Position numbers and translations under genes: made by a program
In this document: positions 15,614-24,530 of the stretch, in pieces
How positions within the stretch are numbered: the first letter of the stretch is position 1
How the letters are laid out: each line of letters opens with the position of its first letter
Source: Halarchaeum nitratireducens
GTDB taxonomy: Archaea; Halobacteriota; Halobacteria; Halobacteriales; Halobacteriaceae
DNA length: 64,000 nt
Direction: 5' to 3'
Assembly: GCF_014647155.1 (NCBI RefSeq)
Contig: NZ_BMOQ01000003.1
Span: 186,001 to 250,000, forward strand
The notes under the pieces: generated by a model
Seen by the model: the letters and a program-made list of their open reading frames with translations, nothing else
What the model was told of the DNA's origin: nothing
Database searches by the model: none

Positions 15614-17488
15614 TCACGCCTTCTCCGCCGCCGACGAGGGGTTACACCGCTCGACGGCCTCGCGGACCGCCTCCTTCCGCCCGAGGAAGGTGAGGTGGTC
15701 GCCCGCCTGTAGGGTGAAGTCCTCGCTGGGGACGGCGTTCTCGCCGTCGCGGCCGACGAGCGCGATGATGCAGCCGTTCGGGAGGTGTTCGTCGAGCTCG
15801 CCGATCGTGCGCCCGACGAGGTCGTCCGCGGTGACCTCGATCTCCTGAACATCGCCGCTGCGTCCGATCTCCGTCATCCAGTTGGAGAGCGCCGGGCGCT
15901 CGATGAGGTTGTCGATGCTCCACGCCGTGGCGAGCGAGGAGGAGACGGCGCGAACGCCGAGCTCGCTGAACGCGTCGACGTTGTCTGGGTTGTTGACCCG
16001 CGCGATGATGGTCTCGGGGTCGAACTTCGAGTCGACGAGCTGGCTGACGAGCAGGTTCGCGTCGTCGTCGCCGGTCGCGGTGACGACGATCTTCGCGTTC
16101 TCGATGCCCGCGGCGCGTAACACGTCCATGTCCGTGCCGTCGCCGGCGTGGACCGTGAAGCCGCGCTCGCGCGTGAGTTCGATGGTCGATTCGTCCATTT
16201 CGACGATGACGACGTTCTCACCGCGGTCTTCGAGGCGCTCTGCGAGCGCGCGACCGACGGTGCCGCCGCCGACGATGATGACACGCATGGGTATGACGTC
16301 GAGGAATTCCGCGATGTGCCTCGCGAGGCCGCCCTCGAATACGACCGTGAGGAGGATGGTGAGGAAGACGACGCTGACGAGCGCGTTCGCTGCGTTCTCC
16401 ATCCCGGCAGAGCGCAACTGGACCGCGAAGAGCGTCGCCACGGACGCGGGGATGATCCCGCGGGGGCCGACGAAACTGATGAACGTCCGCTCGGCCATCG
16501 TGAAGCGATCACCGAACGTGGAGACGAAGACGGCGAGGGGGCGGACGACGAGGGCCGCCCCGGCCGCGACCGCTACGCCCGCGATCCCGAAGCGTAGCAG
16601 GTCGCCGAGCGAGAGCAGCGACGCGAGCGCGATGAAGACGAAGGAGAGGACGATGAGCGTGATATCGCCTTTGAACGTCTCGATCTCCTCCTCGTAGGGG
16701 AGGTCGGCGTTCCCGAGGATGATGCCCGCGGTCGCCACGGCGGGGAGCCCGGCCTCCCCGAGCCCCGAGAGCTCCGCGAGGCCGTACGCGGCGAGCGCGC
16801 TTGCGAGCGTGACGAGCCGCGCGTTCTGCACGGCGTTCCCCGGCGAGAGGTCGATCCGGCGGAGGAGCGCCCACGCGGCCCCCGCGACGACGAGGCCGGC
16901 GACGACGCCGACGCCGATGCGCGCGGAGAACGCGGTGATGACCTCGCTCGTCGTCGCGGCCTCCGCGGTGACGACCTCGAAGGCGACCACGGCGATGACC
17001 GCCGCCGTGACGTCGTTCACGACGCCCTCGGTTTCGAGCGACGCGCCGACCCGATCGCGCACCGGGACGACCTCGAGGATCGGCGTGATGACCGTCGGCC
17101 CCGTGGCGACGAGGAGCGCGCCGATGAGGAACGCGACGTCCCACGGCTGCCCGAGGAGGACCCTGACGAGGAGCGCCGTCCCGAGCAAGGCCACCGCCGC
17201 TCCGAGCGTCACGAGACGTAAGCTCTCCCGGGGCGCTTCGCGAAGCTTCTCTAGTTTCAGGTGGAACGCCCCCTCGAAGACGATGATGGCGACGCTCACC
17301 CCGACGATCCCGGAGAGCGCGCCTCCGAACGTATCGCGGCCGATGAGACCGAACACCGGCCCGACGAAGACGCCCGCGAGGATGAGGAACAACACGCTCG
17401 GCACACGGAGTCGCGCGGCGACGAGCTGGGCGAGGACGCCCAGCACGAGGATGAGCGCGACGAGTGAGATGAGTGACGATCCGGACAC
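15614..17488 (-). CDS. Cation:proton antiporter with TrkA-N and TrkA-C domains (CPA1-type)
   Basis: About 624 aa. The first ~400 residues hold some 12 membrane helices of a Na+(K+)/H+ exchanger (LGVLAQLVAARLRVPSVLFL; GVVNDVTAA with the ion-binding Asn-Asp pair). Then comes a Rossmann TrkA-N domain (VIIVGGGTVGRALAERL) with an acid that would select NAD(H), and a TrkA-C domain (DLVGRTIGEL...GDHLTFLG). The start at GTG 17488 is preferred over TTG 17521, because a CATTTATTGC promoter element sits at 17519-17528, too close for the earlier codon. Involved in ion and pH homeostasis. Confidence 0.9.
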   Translation of the reverse strand: MSGSSLISLVALILVLGVLAQLVAARLRVPSVLFLILAGVFVGPVFGLIGRDTFGGALSGIVGVSVAIIVFEGAFHLKLEKLREAPRESLRLVTLGAAVALLGTALLVRVLLGQPWDVAFLIGALLVATGPTVITPILEVVPVRDRVGASLETEGVVNDVTAAVIAVVAFEVVTAEAATTSEVITAFSARIGVGVVAGLVVAGAAWALLRRIDLSPGNAVQNARLVTLASALAAYGLAELSGLGEAGLPAVATAGIILGNADLPYEEEIETFKGDITLIVLSFVFIALASLLSLGDLLRFGIAGVAVAAGAALVVRPLAVFVSTFGDRFTMAERTFISFVGPRGIIPASVATLFAVQLRSAGMENAANALVSVVFLTILLTVVFEGGLARHIAEFLDVIPMRVIIVGGGTVGRALAERLEDRGENVVIVEMDESTIELTRERGFTVHAGDGTDMDVLRAAGIENAKIVVTATGDDDANLLVSQLVDSKFDPETIIARVNNPDNVDAFSELGVRAVSSSLATAWSIDNLIERPALSNWMTEIGRSGDVQEIEVTADDLVGRTIGELDEHLPNGCIIALVGRDGENAVPSEDFTLQAGDHLTFLGRKEAVREAVERCNPSSAAEKA

Positions 17489-17569
17489 GGGTACCAGTAG
17501 GTTGTTTTGGGGGATATGCAATAAATGGGGGTGGTCGCGGCGCGAAATTCCACGACTGTTCGGTGGTGT

Positions 17570-18496
17570 TTATGCTACTCTCCTATCGAGCGCCACTAGA
17601 ACCCCGCGCACGTTCATCGCCACCTCCTCCTCGGCCTTGTGTGCCGGCCAGACTTCGTCCAGCGACGTCCGCTCCGCGAAGTACCGCTCGACCGCCTCGT
17701 CGTCGTCGAGCTCTGCGCGCTTCTCCCGGACGCGCGCGACCCACTCCCGCAGGGTGGTCGCGTACTCGTCGAGCACGCCGTCGACGTCGTCGGCGACCGG
17801 CCCGAAGTGCGGGTAGAGCAGGACGTCGGGGGCGCGCTCGCGGATCGTCGCCACGTCGTCGAGGCAGGTCTCCAGCTCGAAGTTCGGCGGCGGACTCGTC
17901 TCGTGGACCTCACTGAGCGCGGGCACCCAGATGCCCGCGGCGTCCGCCGTGTGCACGAAGCCGTCCCGGTCGTCTTCGAGGACGACCTGGTGGGGCGCGT
18001 GGCCCGGCGCGTGGTGGGCCGTGAGCGTCCGATCGCCGAGGTCGATCCGGTCGCCGTCCGCGAGCTCGACGATCCGCGACTCGGGGACGGGCTCGGGGTC
18101 GACGTAGTAGCGCCACTGGTCGCCGACGGCGCGCTTCGTCCCCGCGACGAGGTCCGCGGGGTCGACGAGGTGGGGGGCGCCGATCTCGTGAACGTAGACG
18201 TCGGCGTTCGGACAGGCGTCGGCGAGGAAGCCCGCGCCGCCCGCGTGATCGAGGTGGACGTGCGAGACGACGATCGCGCCGAGGTCGTCGCGCGCGATCC
18301 CGACTTCGTCCAGCGCGTCGAGGACGCGCTCGTGGTGCGTGCCGATGCCCGTATCGAGCACCGCGGGCCGTTCGGCGTCGACGACGTACACCGCGCCGTA
18401 GCCCGGCGTGTCGTACATCCCCGTGTCGACGTAGTGGACGTCCGTGCAGGCGTCGACGCGCGCGACGTCCCCCGGTGACGTGCCGCTCTGTGGCAT
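17570..18496 (-). CDS. MBL fold metallo-hydrolase
   Basis: 308 aa. The metal-binding motif is [10 protein letters not shown] (about residues 78-87); further ligands are in [17 protein letters not shown] and YPHFGPV. The C-terminal ~90 residues form a helical extension ([26 protein letters not shown]) seen in haloarchaeal glyoxalase-II-like proteins. Substrate unknown; thioester hydrolysis is a family guess. Divergent from serS, whose ATG lies 94 bases away. Confidence 0.88.
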   Translation of the reverse strand: MPQSGTSPGDVARVDACTDVHYVDTGMYDTPGYGAVYVVDAERPAVLDTGIGTHHERVLDALDEVGIARDDLGAIVVSHVHLDHAGGAGFLADACPNADVYVHEIGAPHLVDPADLVAGTKRAVGDQWRYYVDPEPVPESRIVELADGDRIDLGDRTLTAHHAPGHAPHQVVLEDDRDGFVHTADAAGIWVPALSEVHETSPPPNFELETCLDDVATIRERAPDVLLYPHFGPVADDVDGVLDEYATTLREWVARVREKRAELDDDEAVERYFAERTSLDEVWPAHKAEEEVAMNVRGVLVALDRRVA

Positions 18497-18590
18497 GACT
18501 CGACGTGGGACCGGAAGCGCGAAAAAAGCGCCGCCCGGCGAGGGAGACGAATCCCGTCACCGTTTTGCCCGCCGACGGGAACACGTACGT

Positions 18591-19976
18591 ATGCTCAGCC
18601 GGCAGTTCGTTCGGGAGAACCCGGACGTCGTGCGCGACGCCTTGGAGAAGAAGGGGGTCGACGCGGACCTGGATCGGATCCTGGAGATCGACGAGGAGTG
18701 GCGCGACCTCAAACGGAGGGGCGACGACCTCAGACACGAGCGTAACGAGGTCTCCTCGGAGATCGGGCAGCTGAAACAGGAGGGGAAGGAGGAGGCGGCC
18801 CAGGAGGCCATCGAGCGCTCCCAGTCGCTCAAGGACGAGCTCGCGGACGTCGAGGCGCGCGCGGACGACCTGGAGGGCGAACTCGAACGCCTCCTGTTGA
18901 CGCTCCCGCAGGTCCCGCAGGACGAGGTGCCCGTCGGCGCGGACGAGTCCGAGAACGTCGAGCGCCGCCGCGAGGGCTTCGACGACCTTCGCGAGCTCCC
19001 CGACGAGGTGGTCCCGCACTACGATCTCGGCGAGGACCTGGACGTCCTCGACTTCGAGCGCGGCGCGAAGGTGTCGGGCGGCGGGTTCTACTTCGCCAAG
19101 GGTGCGGGCGCGCGCCTCGAACACGCGCTGATCCAGTTCATGCTCGACGTCCACCGCGAGCAAGGGTACGTCGACGTCTTCCCGCCGATCCCCGTCAACT
19201 CGGCGTCGATGGAGGGGACGGGGCAGTTCCCGAAGTTCGTCGAGGACGCCTACCGCGTCGGCGGCGTCAACGAGGCCGACTACGACGACGACGACCTCTG
19301 GCTCCTCCCGACCGCCGAGGTGCCCGTGACGAACATGTACCGCGACGAGATCCTGCTCGGCGAGGACCTCCCGCTGAAACATCAGGCGTACAGTCCCAAC
19401 TTCCGCCGCGAGGCCGGCGAGCACGGGACGGAGACGCGCGGGATCGTTCGCGTTCATCAGTTCAACAAGGTCGAGATGGTGAACTTCGTCCGCCCCGAGG
19501 AGTCCGCGGAGCGCTTCGAGGGTCTCGTCGACGAGGCCGAGGAGGTCCTCCGCCGCCTCGAACTCCCGTACCGCATCCTCGAGATGTGCACGGGCGACCT
19601 CGGCTTCACGCAGGCGAAGAAGTACGACCTCGAGGTGTGGGCGCCCGGCGACGACATGGACGAGGGCCCCGCGGAGGGCGGGCGGTGGCTCGAAGTCTCC
19701 TCCGTCTCGAACTTCGAGGACTTCCAGGCGCGGCGCGCCGGCATCCGCTATCGGCCCGAGCCCCACGAGTCCGCGGAGTACCTCCACACGCTGAACGGCA
19801 GCGGTCTCGCCGTCCCCCGCGTCGTCGTCGCCATCCTCGAGTATTACCAGAACGAGGACGGCACCGTCGACGTCCCGGCGGCCCTCCAGCCCTACATGGG
19901 CGGCCAGACGGTCATCGAGGGCCGCGAGAAGGTCGGTGAGAGCGCGCTCGGCGCCGGCGAGGGCGACGACGCGTAG
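18591..19976 (+). CDS. serS: Seryl-tRNA synthetase (class II)
   Basis: 461 aa. The N-terminal ~110 residues form the long antiparallel coiled-coil arm that holds the tRNA-Ser variable arm ([20 protein letters not shown]...). The catalytic domain shows motif 2 [21 protein letters not shown] (around residue 265-290) and motif 3 [16 protein letters not shown]. This is the common bacterial/haloarchaeal SerRS, not the rare methanogen type. ATG 18591 is chosen because it starts the canonical [13 protein letters not shown] tRNA-Ser gene is present at 37109-37190. Confidence 0.96.
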   Translation: MLSRQFVRENPDVVRDALEKKGVDADLDRILEIDEEWRDLKRRGDDLRHERNEVSSEIGQLKQEGKEEAAQEAIERSQSLKDELADVEARADDLEGELERLLLTLPQVPQDEVPVGADESENVERRREGFDDLRELPDEVVPHYDLGEDLDVLDFERGAKVSGGGFYFAKGAGARLEHALIQFMLDVHREQGYVDVFPPIPVNSASMEGTGQFPKFVEDAYRVGGVNEADYDDDDLWLLPTAEVPVTNMYRDEILLGEDLPLKHQAYSPNFRREAGEHGTETRGIVRVHQFNKVEMVNFVRPEESAERFEGLVDEAEEVLRRLELPYRILEMCTGDLGFTQAKKYDLEVWAPGDDMDEGPAEGGRWLEVSSVSNFEDFQARRAGIRYRPEPHESAEYLHTLNGSGLAVPRVVVAILEYYQNEDGTVDVPAALQPYMGGQTVIEGREKVGESALGAGEGDDA

Positions 19977-20479
19977 TGGACCTCCACGTCCGCTACGAGG
20001 GCGACGACGACCCCGAGAAGTGCACGGCCCGCAAGCTCGCGCGCTTCGACATGGCCGAGCTCCACCGGACGAACCGCGCGACGCCGTACGGGCTCGTCCT
20101 CAACCCCCACGCGGACACCGCGCTCTCGCCCGCCGACGCCGATCACTCGACGCTCGTCGCGCTCGACTGCTCGTGGGAGACCGCCGAACGCGCGATGTTC
20201 GAGATGGCTGGCGATCACCGCGCGCTCCCCTTCCTCGTCGCCGCCAACCCCGTGAACTACGGGAAGCCCTTCCGGCTCAACACCGCGGAGGCCTTCGCGG
20301 GCGCGCTCTGTATCCTCGGCGAACGCGAGCACGCCGAGGACGTACTGGGCAAGTTCCGGTGGGGGCACACCTTCCTCGAACTGAACGAGGAGCCGCTGCG
20401 CCGATACGCGGCGTGCGCGGACTCGACGGAGGTCGTCGCGGTCCAACAGGAGTACCTCGACGCGGGCGAGGAAGCGTAG
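19976..20479 (+). CDS. tsr3: Tsr3 family rRNA aminocarboxypropyltransferase (DUF367)
   Basis: 167 aa SPOUT-like enzyme that transfers the aminocarboxypropyl group of SAM to a small-subunit rRNA position (m1acp3Psi in eukaryotes, acp3U in archaea). Conserved pieces are [14 protein letters not shown] (about 12-25), [10 protein letters not shown], and [18 protein letters not shown] with EAFAGAL. The GTG start at 19976 shares one base with the serS stop TAG, so the two are co-translated. Confidence 0.92.
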   Translation: MDLHVRYEGDDDPEKCTARKLARFDMAELHRTNRATPYGLVLNPHADTALSPADADHSTLVALDCSWETAERAMFEMAGDHRALPFLVAANPVNYGKPFRLNTAEAFAGALCILGEREHAEDVLGKFRWGHTFLELNEEPLRRYAACADSTEVVAVQQEYLDAGEEA

Positions 20480-20488
20480 CGGAACCAC

Positions 20489-20666
20489 CGGAGTGACGGC
20501 TCACTCGCGCGCTAGCGCGAGGCCGACGAGCCACTGACGGTGGCGAGGAAGGCTTTTGTCCGCGGAACGCGCCGCGTTCCGCGGGATCAGCGAACGATCT
20601 CCGATCGCTCGCGGAGGTCGAGCTCTTGCTGTGCGCGGCCTTCGGCCGCGCTTGCAAAAGGTCGCG
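20489..20666 (-). repeat. Structured intergenic element, copy C
   Basis: On the minus strand, directly after the L40e stop, the sequence runs GCGACCTTTTGC, a stem GCGCGGCC/GGCCGCGC around AA/TTCGG loops (near 20634-20652), then GCAAGAGCTCGACC. These correspond box for box to the start of copies A and B. A second strong stem, CCGCGGAACGC/GCGTTCCGCGG, lies at 20560-20584. The 3' double-stem module of the other copies is not clearly present, so this copy is partial or diverged. Confidence 0.6.
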
Positions 20667-20669
20667 GTT

Positions 20670-20816
20670 CTACGTCGCGCGACGCTCGCGGGCCTTCGGG
20701 CGGAGCTTGCCGTAACCGCACTTGCGGCACTGCGTCGCTTCCTTCGCGTTGCGCGCGTTACAGCGCATGCAGATCTGCTTTCCGAGGAGGCGGTCCTCGA
20801 TGGATTGCTCGGCCAT
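20670..20816 (-). CDS. rpl40e: 50S ribosomal protein L40e
   Basis: 48 aa zinc-ribbon large-subunit protein: [23 protein letters not shown] then [17 protein letters not shown]. The four cysteines of two CxxC pairs bind zinc, and the basic tail contacts rRNA. Size and motif spacing are normal for archaeal L40e (no ubiquitin). The start is the ATG at 20816. Its stop is followed at once by structured element C. Confidence 0.95.
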   Translation of the reverse strand: MAEQSIEDRLLGKQICMRCNARNAKEATQCRKCGYGKLRPKARERRAT

Positions 20817-20884
20817 ACTGTCGGAATCGGCGCGGAAGCGGTTAAGGTTTTAGAATCGCGGTCCTCGGCGGTCGGCGACTCGGG

Positions 20885-22126
20885 TTACCCGAACAGCGTC
20901 GTGTAGAGCAGCCACCCGTTGAGCGCGATGATCACCGCGACGACGAGGCTGAGGACGCTCGTGGTGCTCGTTCGATTGACGAACGACCCCATGAGCCCCT
21001 CCTCGCGGGTGAAGTAGAGGAGGGGGATGAGGACGAACGGCAACTCGAAGGAGAGCGCGACCTGGCTGGCGACGAGGACGCTCGTCGGGTCGAAACCGGC
21101 GATGACGACGGCGAGACTCGGGACGAGCGTGACGGAGCGGCGGGTCCAGACGGAGACGTTCCAGTCGAGGAAGCCGTCCATGACGGTCTGGCCGGCCATG
21201 GTGGCGACAAGCGAGGAGGAGAGACCGGCGGCGATGAGCGCGATCCCGAACGCGAGGCTGGCGTTGGCGCCGAAGACGCCGGCGAGCGTGACGTAGGCCT
21301 CTTCGAGGGTCTCGATGCCGGTACCGGTGAGCGCGGCGGCGGCGACGACGAGCATCGCGGCGTTGACGAACATCGCGCCGAACAGCGCGACGATCGTGTC
21401 GATGCTCTCGTAGCGGAAGTGGCGCCGGTGGACGGCCTCGGTGTCTCCGGATTCGGCGACGAGACGGCTGCGCCGGTCCTGGACGATGTAGGGGTGGAGG
21501 TAGACGGAGTGGGGCATCACGGTCGCGCCGAGGATACCGATGGCGACGTAGAGCGCGCCGGCGTTCGGGATGGAGGGTGCGAGACCGAGCGCGACGTTCG
21601 CCGGGTCCGGTTTGGCGAGGGCGACCTCGAAGACGAACGCGAGCGCGATGACGCCGACGAGCGCCATGATGGCGAACTCGATGGCGCGAAAGCCCCGCCG
21701 GTACGCCGAGCGCACGCCGAGGAGGGCGAAACTGGAGATGCCCGCGAGGACCGCGCCCGCCCACAGCGGGAGGCCGAAGACGAGGCTGAACCCGATGGCG
21801 GCGCCGATGATCTCCGCCATGTCGGTGGCGATCATGGCGAGCTCGGCGGCGGCCCAGAGCACGTAGACGACGGGCCGCGGGAGACGCTCCCGGCAGAGGG
21901 CGGCGATCCCTTTCCCGGTGGCGATGCCGAGCTTCGCGGCGACGATCTGGATGCCCATCGCCACGATCGAGGCGAGGACGATCACCCAGAGGAGCGCGGT
22001 GCCGTACTTCGCGCCGCCCGAGATGTTCGTCGCCCAGTTCCCGGGGTCCATGTACGCGACGGAGATGAGAAAGCCCGGCCCGATGTACCGCGCCAGCTCG
22101 CGTATCGAGAACGCGTTATTCGACAT
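20885..22126 (-). CDS. mntH: Nramp family Mn2+/divalent metal transporter
   Basis: 413 aa, about 11 membrane helices. The metal-site helix 1 motif is YIGPGFLISVAYMDPGNWATN (the DPGN box, residues ~24-31), and helix 6 carries ATVMPHSVYLHP, the second conserved Nramp motif. The cargo is most likely Mn2+ or Fe2+. The start region has an 18-base palindrome overlapping the TATA element (22139-22160) that resembles DtxR-family operators, which fits metal-dependent repression. Gene symbol is by family. Confidence 0.9.
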   Translation of the reverse strand: MSNNAFSIRELARYIGPGFLISVAYMDPGNWATNISGGAKYGTALLWVIVLASIVAMGIQIVAAKLGIATGKGIAALCRERLPRPVVYVLWAAAELAMIATDMAEIIGAAIGFSLVFGLPLWAGAVLAGISSFALLGVRSAYRRGFRAIEFAIMALVGVIALAFVFEVALAKPDPANVALGLAPSIPNAGALYVAIGILGATVMPHSVYLHPYIVQDRRSRLVAESGDTEAVHRRHFRYESIDTIVALFGAMFVNAAMLVVAAAALTGTGIETLEEAYVTLAGVFGANASLAFGIALIAAGLSSSLVATMAGQTVMDGFLDWNVSVWTRRSVTLVPSLAVVIAGFDPTSVLVASQVALSFELPFVLIPLLYFTREEGLMGSFVNRTSTTSVLSLVVAVIIALNGWLLYTTLFG

Positions 22127-22138
22127 TAGTTATCCTCG

Positions 22139-22160
22139 AATTAGCCTCGTCTAATTATAT
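22139..22160 (-). promoter_or_regulatory. Promoter and operator-like palindrome of the Nramp gene
   Basis: AATTAG (22139-22144), six spacer bases, CTAATT (22151-22156): a perfect inverted repeat. On the minus strand the TATA-like ATATAATTA overlaps its distal arm, about 31 bases before the ATG at 22126. A protein bound here would block TBP/TFB and start of transcription. The TTAG...CTAA arms resemble sites of DtxR-type metalloregulators (SirR/Idr in haloarchaea), which is inference. Confidence 0.6.
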
Positions 22161-22246
22161 GTCTTTGCGTTCACTCTTCTCACGGTGCCGTCGCTGGTGG
22201 AGCGTCCGATGGGCCGGAGGCGATGAGAACGGCGCCGCTCGTCGAC

Positions 22247-22858
22247 TTACTCCTCGGGGTACTTCGGCTCGCGCTTCTCGGCGCGCGTGAGGGCGGTCTC
22301 GACGACGTCGCGGACGTCGCCGTGGTACGTGGCGCCGTGACCGGCGTACATGTGCTCGACGTCGGCCGGCATCCGGTCGAGCAGGCGCTCGATGCTCTCG
22401 ACGAGCGCCTCTCGGCTCTGTCCGGCCATGTCCGTCCGGCCGAAGCTCCCGTAGTCGAACGCGCCGTCGTCGTGGACGACCACGTCGCCGGAGAAGAGCG
22501 TCGTCGCGGAGACGAAGGCCAGGTGATCGTCGGCGTGGCCGGGCGTGTACACGGCCTCGAAGGTCTCGTCGCCGATGAGCAGCGTATCGCCGCCGTCGAG
22601 CGCGTCCGTTCGGTGGGGGTGCTCGGCGTAGGCGTACACCGCGGGGTCGAAGGCCGCGACGACCTCGTCGAGCGCCTCCACGTGATCGCCGTGCTGGTGC
22701 GTGAGCACGACCGCGTCGAGGCCGTCGGTGTGCTCCGCGACGACGTCCGCGACGCCGTCCATCGCGCCCGCGTCGACGAGGACGGTCCGGTCGCCGAGCG
22801 CGAGGTAGGCGTTGCAGGTGAACGATTCCGCCGCGGCGGTGACGTGTTCGACGCGCAC
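22247..22858 (-). CDS. MBL fold metallo-hydrolase (small glyoxalase II-like)
   Basis: 203 aa. The motif THQHGDHVEAL (about residues 53-63) gives the zinc histidines and aspartate; YTPGHADDHLAF and FSGDVV supply further ligands; HMYAGHGATYHGDV carries the last histidine. Start GTG 22858 (MRVEHVTAAAES) is chosen because the ATATTTAAA element at 22881-22889 is 26-28 bases upstream, giving a leaderless mRNA. The larger frame running far upstream is shadow of DUF99 and UDG genes. Substrate unknown. Confidence 0.85.
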   Translation of the reverse strand: MRVEHVTAAAESFTCNAYLALGDRTVLVDAGAMDGVADVVAEHTDGLDAVVLTHQHGDHVEALDEVVAAFDPAVYAYAEHPHRTDALDGGDTLLIGDETFEAVYTPGHADDHLAFVSATTLFSGDVVVHDDGAFDYGSFGRTDMAGQSREALVESIERLLDRMPADVEHMYAGHGATYHGDVRDVVETALTRAEKREPKYPEE

Positions 22859-22880
22859 GTCCGCGCCTATACACCCTAGT

Positions 22881-22906
22881 TTTAAATATCCGGTTCCTTT
22901 TAGTAG
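22881..22906. promoter_or_regulatory. Back-to-back promoters for MBL hydrolase and DUF5786 gene
   Basis: Minus-strand GATATTTAAA (22881-22890) serves the GTG at 22858; plus-strand CCTTTTAG (22896-22903) serves the ATG at 22928. Each element centre is about 27 bases from its start codon, so both genes look leaderless. Only a few bases separate the two elements, so the promoters could interfere with one another. Confidence 0.6.
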
Positions 22907-22927
22907 TTGAGCCCGGATCGTTCTCGT

Positions 22928-23104
22928 ATGGGATTCGGAAGCTACGATGAGTCCGAGCAGGAGCGACAGCAACTCGATTCGGACGACGCCGACGGCGAGG
23001 GCGTCGAGACCGAGCAGAACGCCCACGAGGGCCAAGTGGAGTACGAGATCGACGCTAGCAACGACGAGCTGCTGGACAAACTGCAGGACATCAAGGGCGA
23101 GTAA
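22928..23104 (+). CDS. DUF5786 family small acidic protein
   Basis: 58 aa, extremely acidic, with start MGFGSYDESEQERQQ and ending NDELLDKLQDIKGE. This is a widespread haloarchaeal small protein family (DUF5786 as I recall it), with no known role. The ATG at 22928 is preferred over an in-frame start 21 bases upstream because of promoter spacing. Its TAA is followed without gap by the GTG of the DUF99 gene, so the pair is co-transcribed. Confidence 0.8.
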   Translation: MGFGSYDESEQERQQLDSDDADGEGVETEQNAHEGQVEYEIDASNDELLDKLQDIKGE

Positions 23105-23668
23105 GTGAAGACCGGCGCTCGCGCGCTCGGCCTCGCCGAGTCCTACGTCGGCGAGGGTGGCCGGAGCACGCTCGCGGGCGCCGTCGTCCGCGCCGACCGC
23201 GTCGTCGACGACTTCCGTTTCTCCTCTTGCGCCGTCGGTGGGAGCGACGCCACTACCGCCGCCATCGACGTCTGGAACGGCCTCGATCGGCCCGACGTCC
23301 GATACGTCCTCGTCGCCGGCGTCGCGCTCGCGTGGTACAACGTCCTCGACGTCGATCGCCTCCACGACGCGACTGGACGCCCGGTTCTCGCGGTCTCCTT
23401 CGAGTCGAGCGACGGCCTCGAAGACGCCATCCGACGCGAGTTCGACGACGCCGCGGCCGCCGAGCGCCTCGCCCGCTACCGCGCGCTCCCCGAGCGCCAC
23501 GCCGTTCCCGTGAACGACGACACCGTCTACGTCCGGAGCGTCGGCTGTGACGAGCCCGCGCGGATCGTCCAGGCGTTCACCCCCGAGGGCGGACGACCCG
23601 ACCCCCTTCGCGTCGCCCGCGAGGCCGCGCGCGCCGCCGACCGCTACCGTCGGAACCCGGAGGCTTAA
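23105..23668 (+). CDS. DUF99 family protein (endonuclease V-like fold)
   Basis: 187 aa member of the DUF99/UPF0215 family, related by fold to endonuclease V. Motifs: GLAESYVGEGGRSTLAGAVVRADRVVDDF (residues ~9-37) and PDVRYVLVAGVALAWYNVLDVDRLH. Family members lack proof of nuclease activity. The GTG start immediately follows the DUF5786 stop. It ends 24 bases before the UDG gene; a CTTAAC element at 23664-23669 within that gap is the UDG promoter. Confidence 0.88.
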   Translation: MKTGARALGLAESYVGEGGRSTLAGAVVRADRVVDDFRFSSCAVGGSDATTAAIDVWNGLDRPDVRYVLVAGVALAWYNVLDVDRLHDATGRPVLAVSFESSDGLEDAIRREFDDAAAAERLARYRALPERHAVPVNDDTVYVRSVGCDEPARIVQAFTPEGGRPDPLRVAREAARAADRYRRNPEA

Positions 23669-23692
23669 CGCCCTCGGCGCCGACCCGCGAGT

Positions 23693-24289
23693 ATGAGCGA
23701 CCCCGACGGGATGGACGGCCTCTGCGTTACAGCCTGCCGGAAGTGTCCCGCTCTCGTCGACTCCCGTAGCCGCATCGTCAACGGCGTCGGCCCCGACGAC
23801 GCCGACGTCGTCTTCGTCGGCGAGGGACCGGGCGCGAACGAGGACGAGCAGGGCGAGCCCTTCGTCGGCCGCAGCGGCGACGTCCTCGACGACGCCCTCG
23901 ACACGCACGGCCTCCGCAGGCGGGACGTCCGCATCACGAACTGCGTGCGCTGTCGCCCCCCGGAGAACCGCGATCCGAGCGCCGAGGAACTCGCCAACTG
24001 CCGGGCGTATCTCGACGCCGAGCTCGAAGCCATCGATCCTGATGTCGTCGTCGCGCTCGGCAAGGTCCCCGCCCAACACCTCCTCGGACGCGACGTCGCC
24101 GTCACGAACGAAGCCGGGACGATCGAAACCGTCTCGATCGGTGAGACGCGCCTCGACGTCCTCGTCTGCGTCCACCCCGCCGCGACGCTCTACGACCGCT
24201 CGCAGAAGGACACCTTCGAGGGCACTATCGAGAAAGTCGCCACCATCGTCGGCGCCGAGGGCGGCCAGTCGAGCCTCGGGGACTTCTAA
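23693..24289 (+). CDS. Uracil-DNA glycosylase, family 4 (Fe-S type)
   Basis: 198 aa DNA repair enzyme that removes uracil arising from cytosine deamination. Motif A is GEGPGANEDEQGEPFVGRSG (about residues 43-62). Motif B is VHPAATLY (His near residue 162). The [4Fe-4S] ligands are CRKCP near the N terminus and CVRCRPPENRDP in the middle. Cytosolic/nucleoid. The stop codon is followed within two bases by structured element B. Confidence 0.93.
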   Translation: MSDPDGMDGLCVTACRKCPALVDSRSRIVNGVGPDDADVVFVGEGPGANEDEQGEPFVGRSGDVLDDALDTHGLRRRDVRITNCVRCRPPENRDPSAEELANCRAYLDAELEAIDPDVVVALGKVPAQHLLGRDVAVTNEAGTIETVSIGETRLDVLVCVHPAATLYDRSQKDTFEGTIEKVATIVGAEGGQSSLGDF

Positions 24290-24290
24290 A

Positions 24291-24468
24291 CGACCTTTTG
24301 CTCTGCCCGCCGGCTTTCGCCGGCGCTCGGCAAAAGCTCGGCCAAAAGCGCGTCGCGCTCCCTACGGTCGCGCTCGCACCTCGCCCTCCGGCGAGGGAAC
24401 CGGCGACCTACCGGGTCCTTCGGACCACTTGGTCGCCGGACGCTATCCACCTGGATCGTTCGGTCTGT
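24291..24468 (+). repeat. Structured intergenic element, copy B
   Basis: Begins one base after the UDG stop codon with CGACCTTTTGC. Stems: GCCGGC/GCCGGC (24309-24324), then GCAAAAGCTCGGCCAAAAGCG, CCTCGCC/GGCGAGG (24379-24396), and the 3' double stem with outer arms CCGGCGACC/GGTCGCCGG (24400-24408 with 24431-24439) and inner arms GGTCC/GGACC (24414-24426). It ends with GGATCGTTCGG. Compared with copy A, arm sequences differ but pairing is kept. Confidence 0.75.
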
Positions 24469-24500
24469 GTGCGAACTGAACACAGAACACAACCCTAGAG

Positions 24501-24506
24501 TATATA
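24501..24506 (+). promoter_or_regulatory. TATA element of the AT-richer orphan gene
   Basis: TATATA, about 27 bases before the ATG at 24531, in a locally A/T-rich stretch following structured element B. Spacing implies a leaderless transcript. Confidence 0.6.
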
Positions 24507-24530
24507 CGCGAATTCAATCAAATATCTGTA

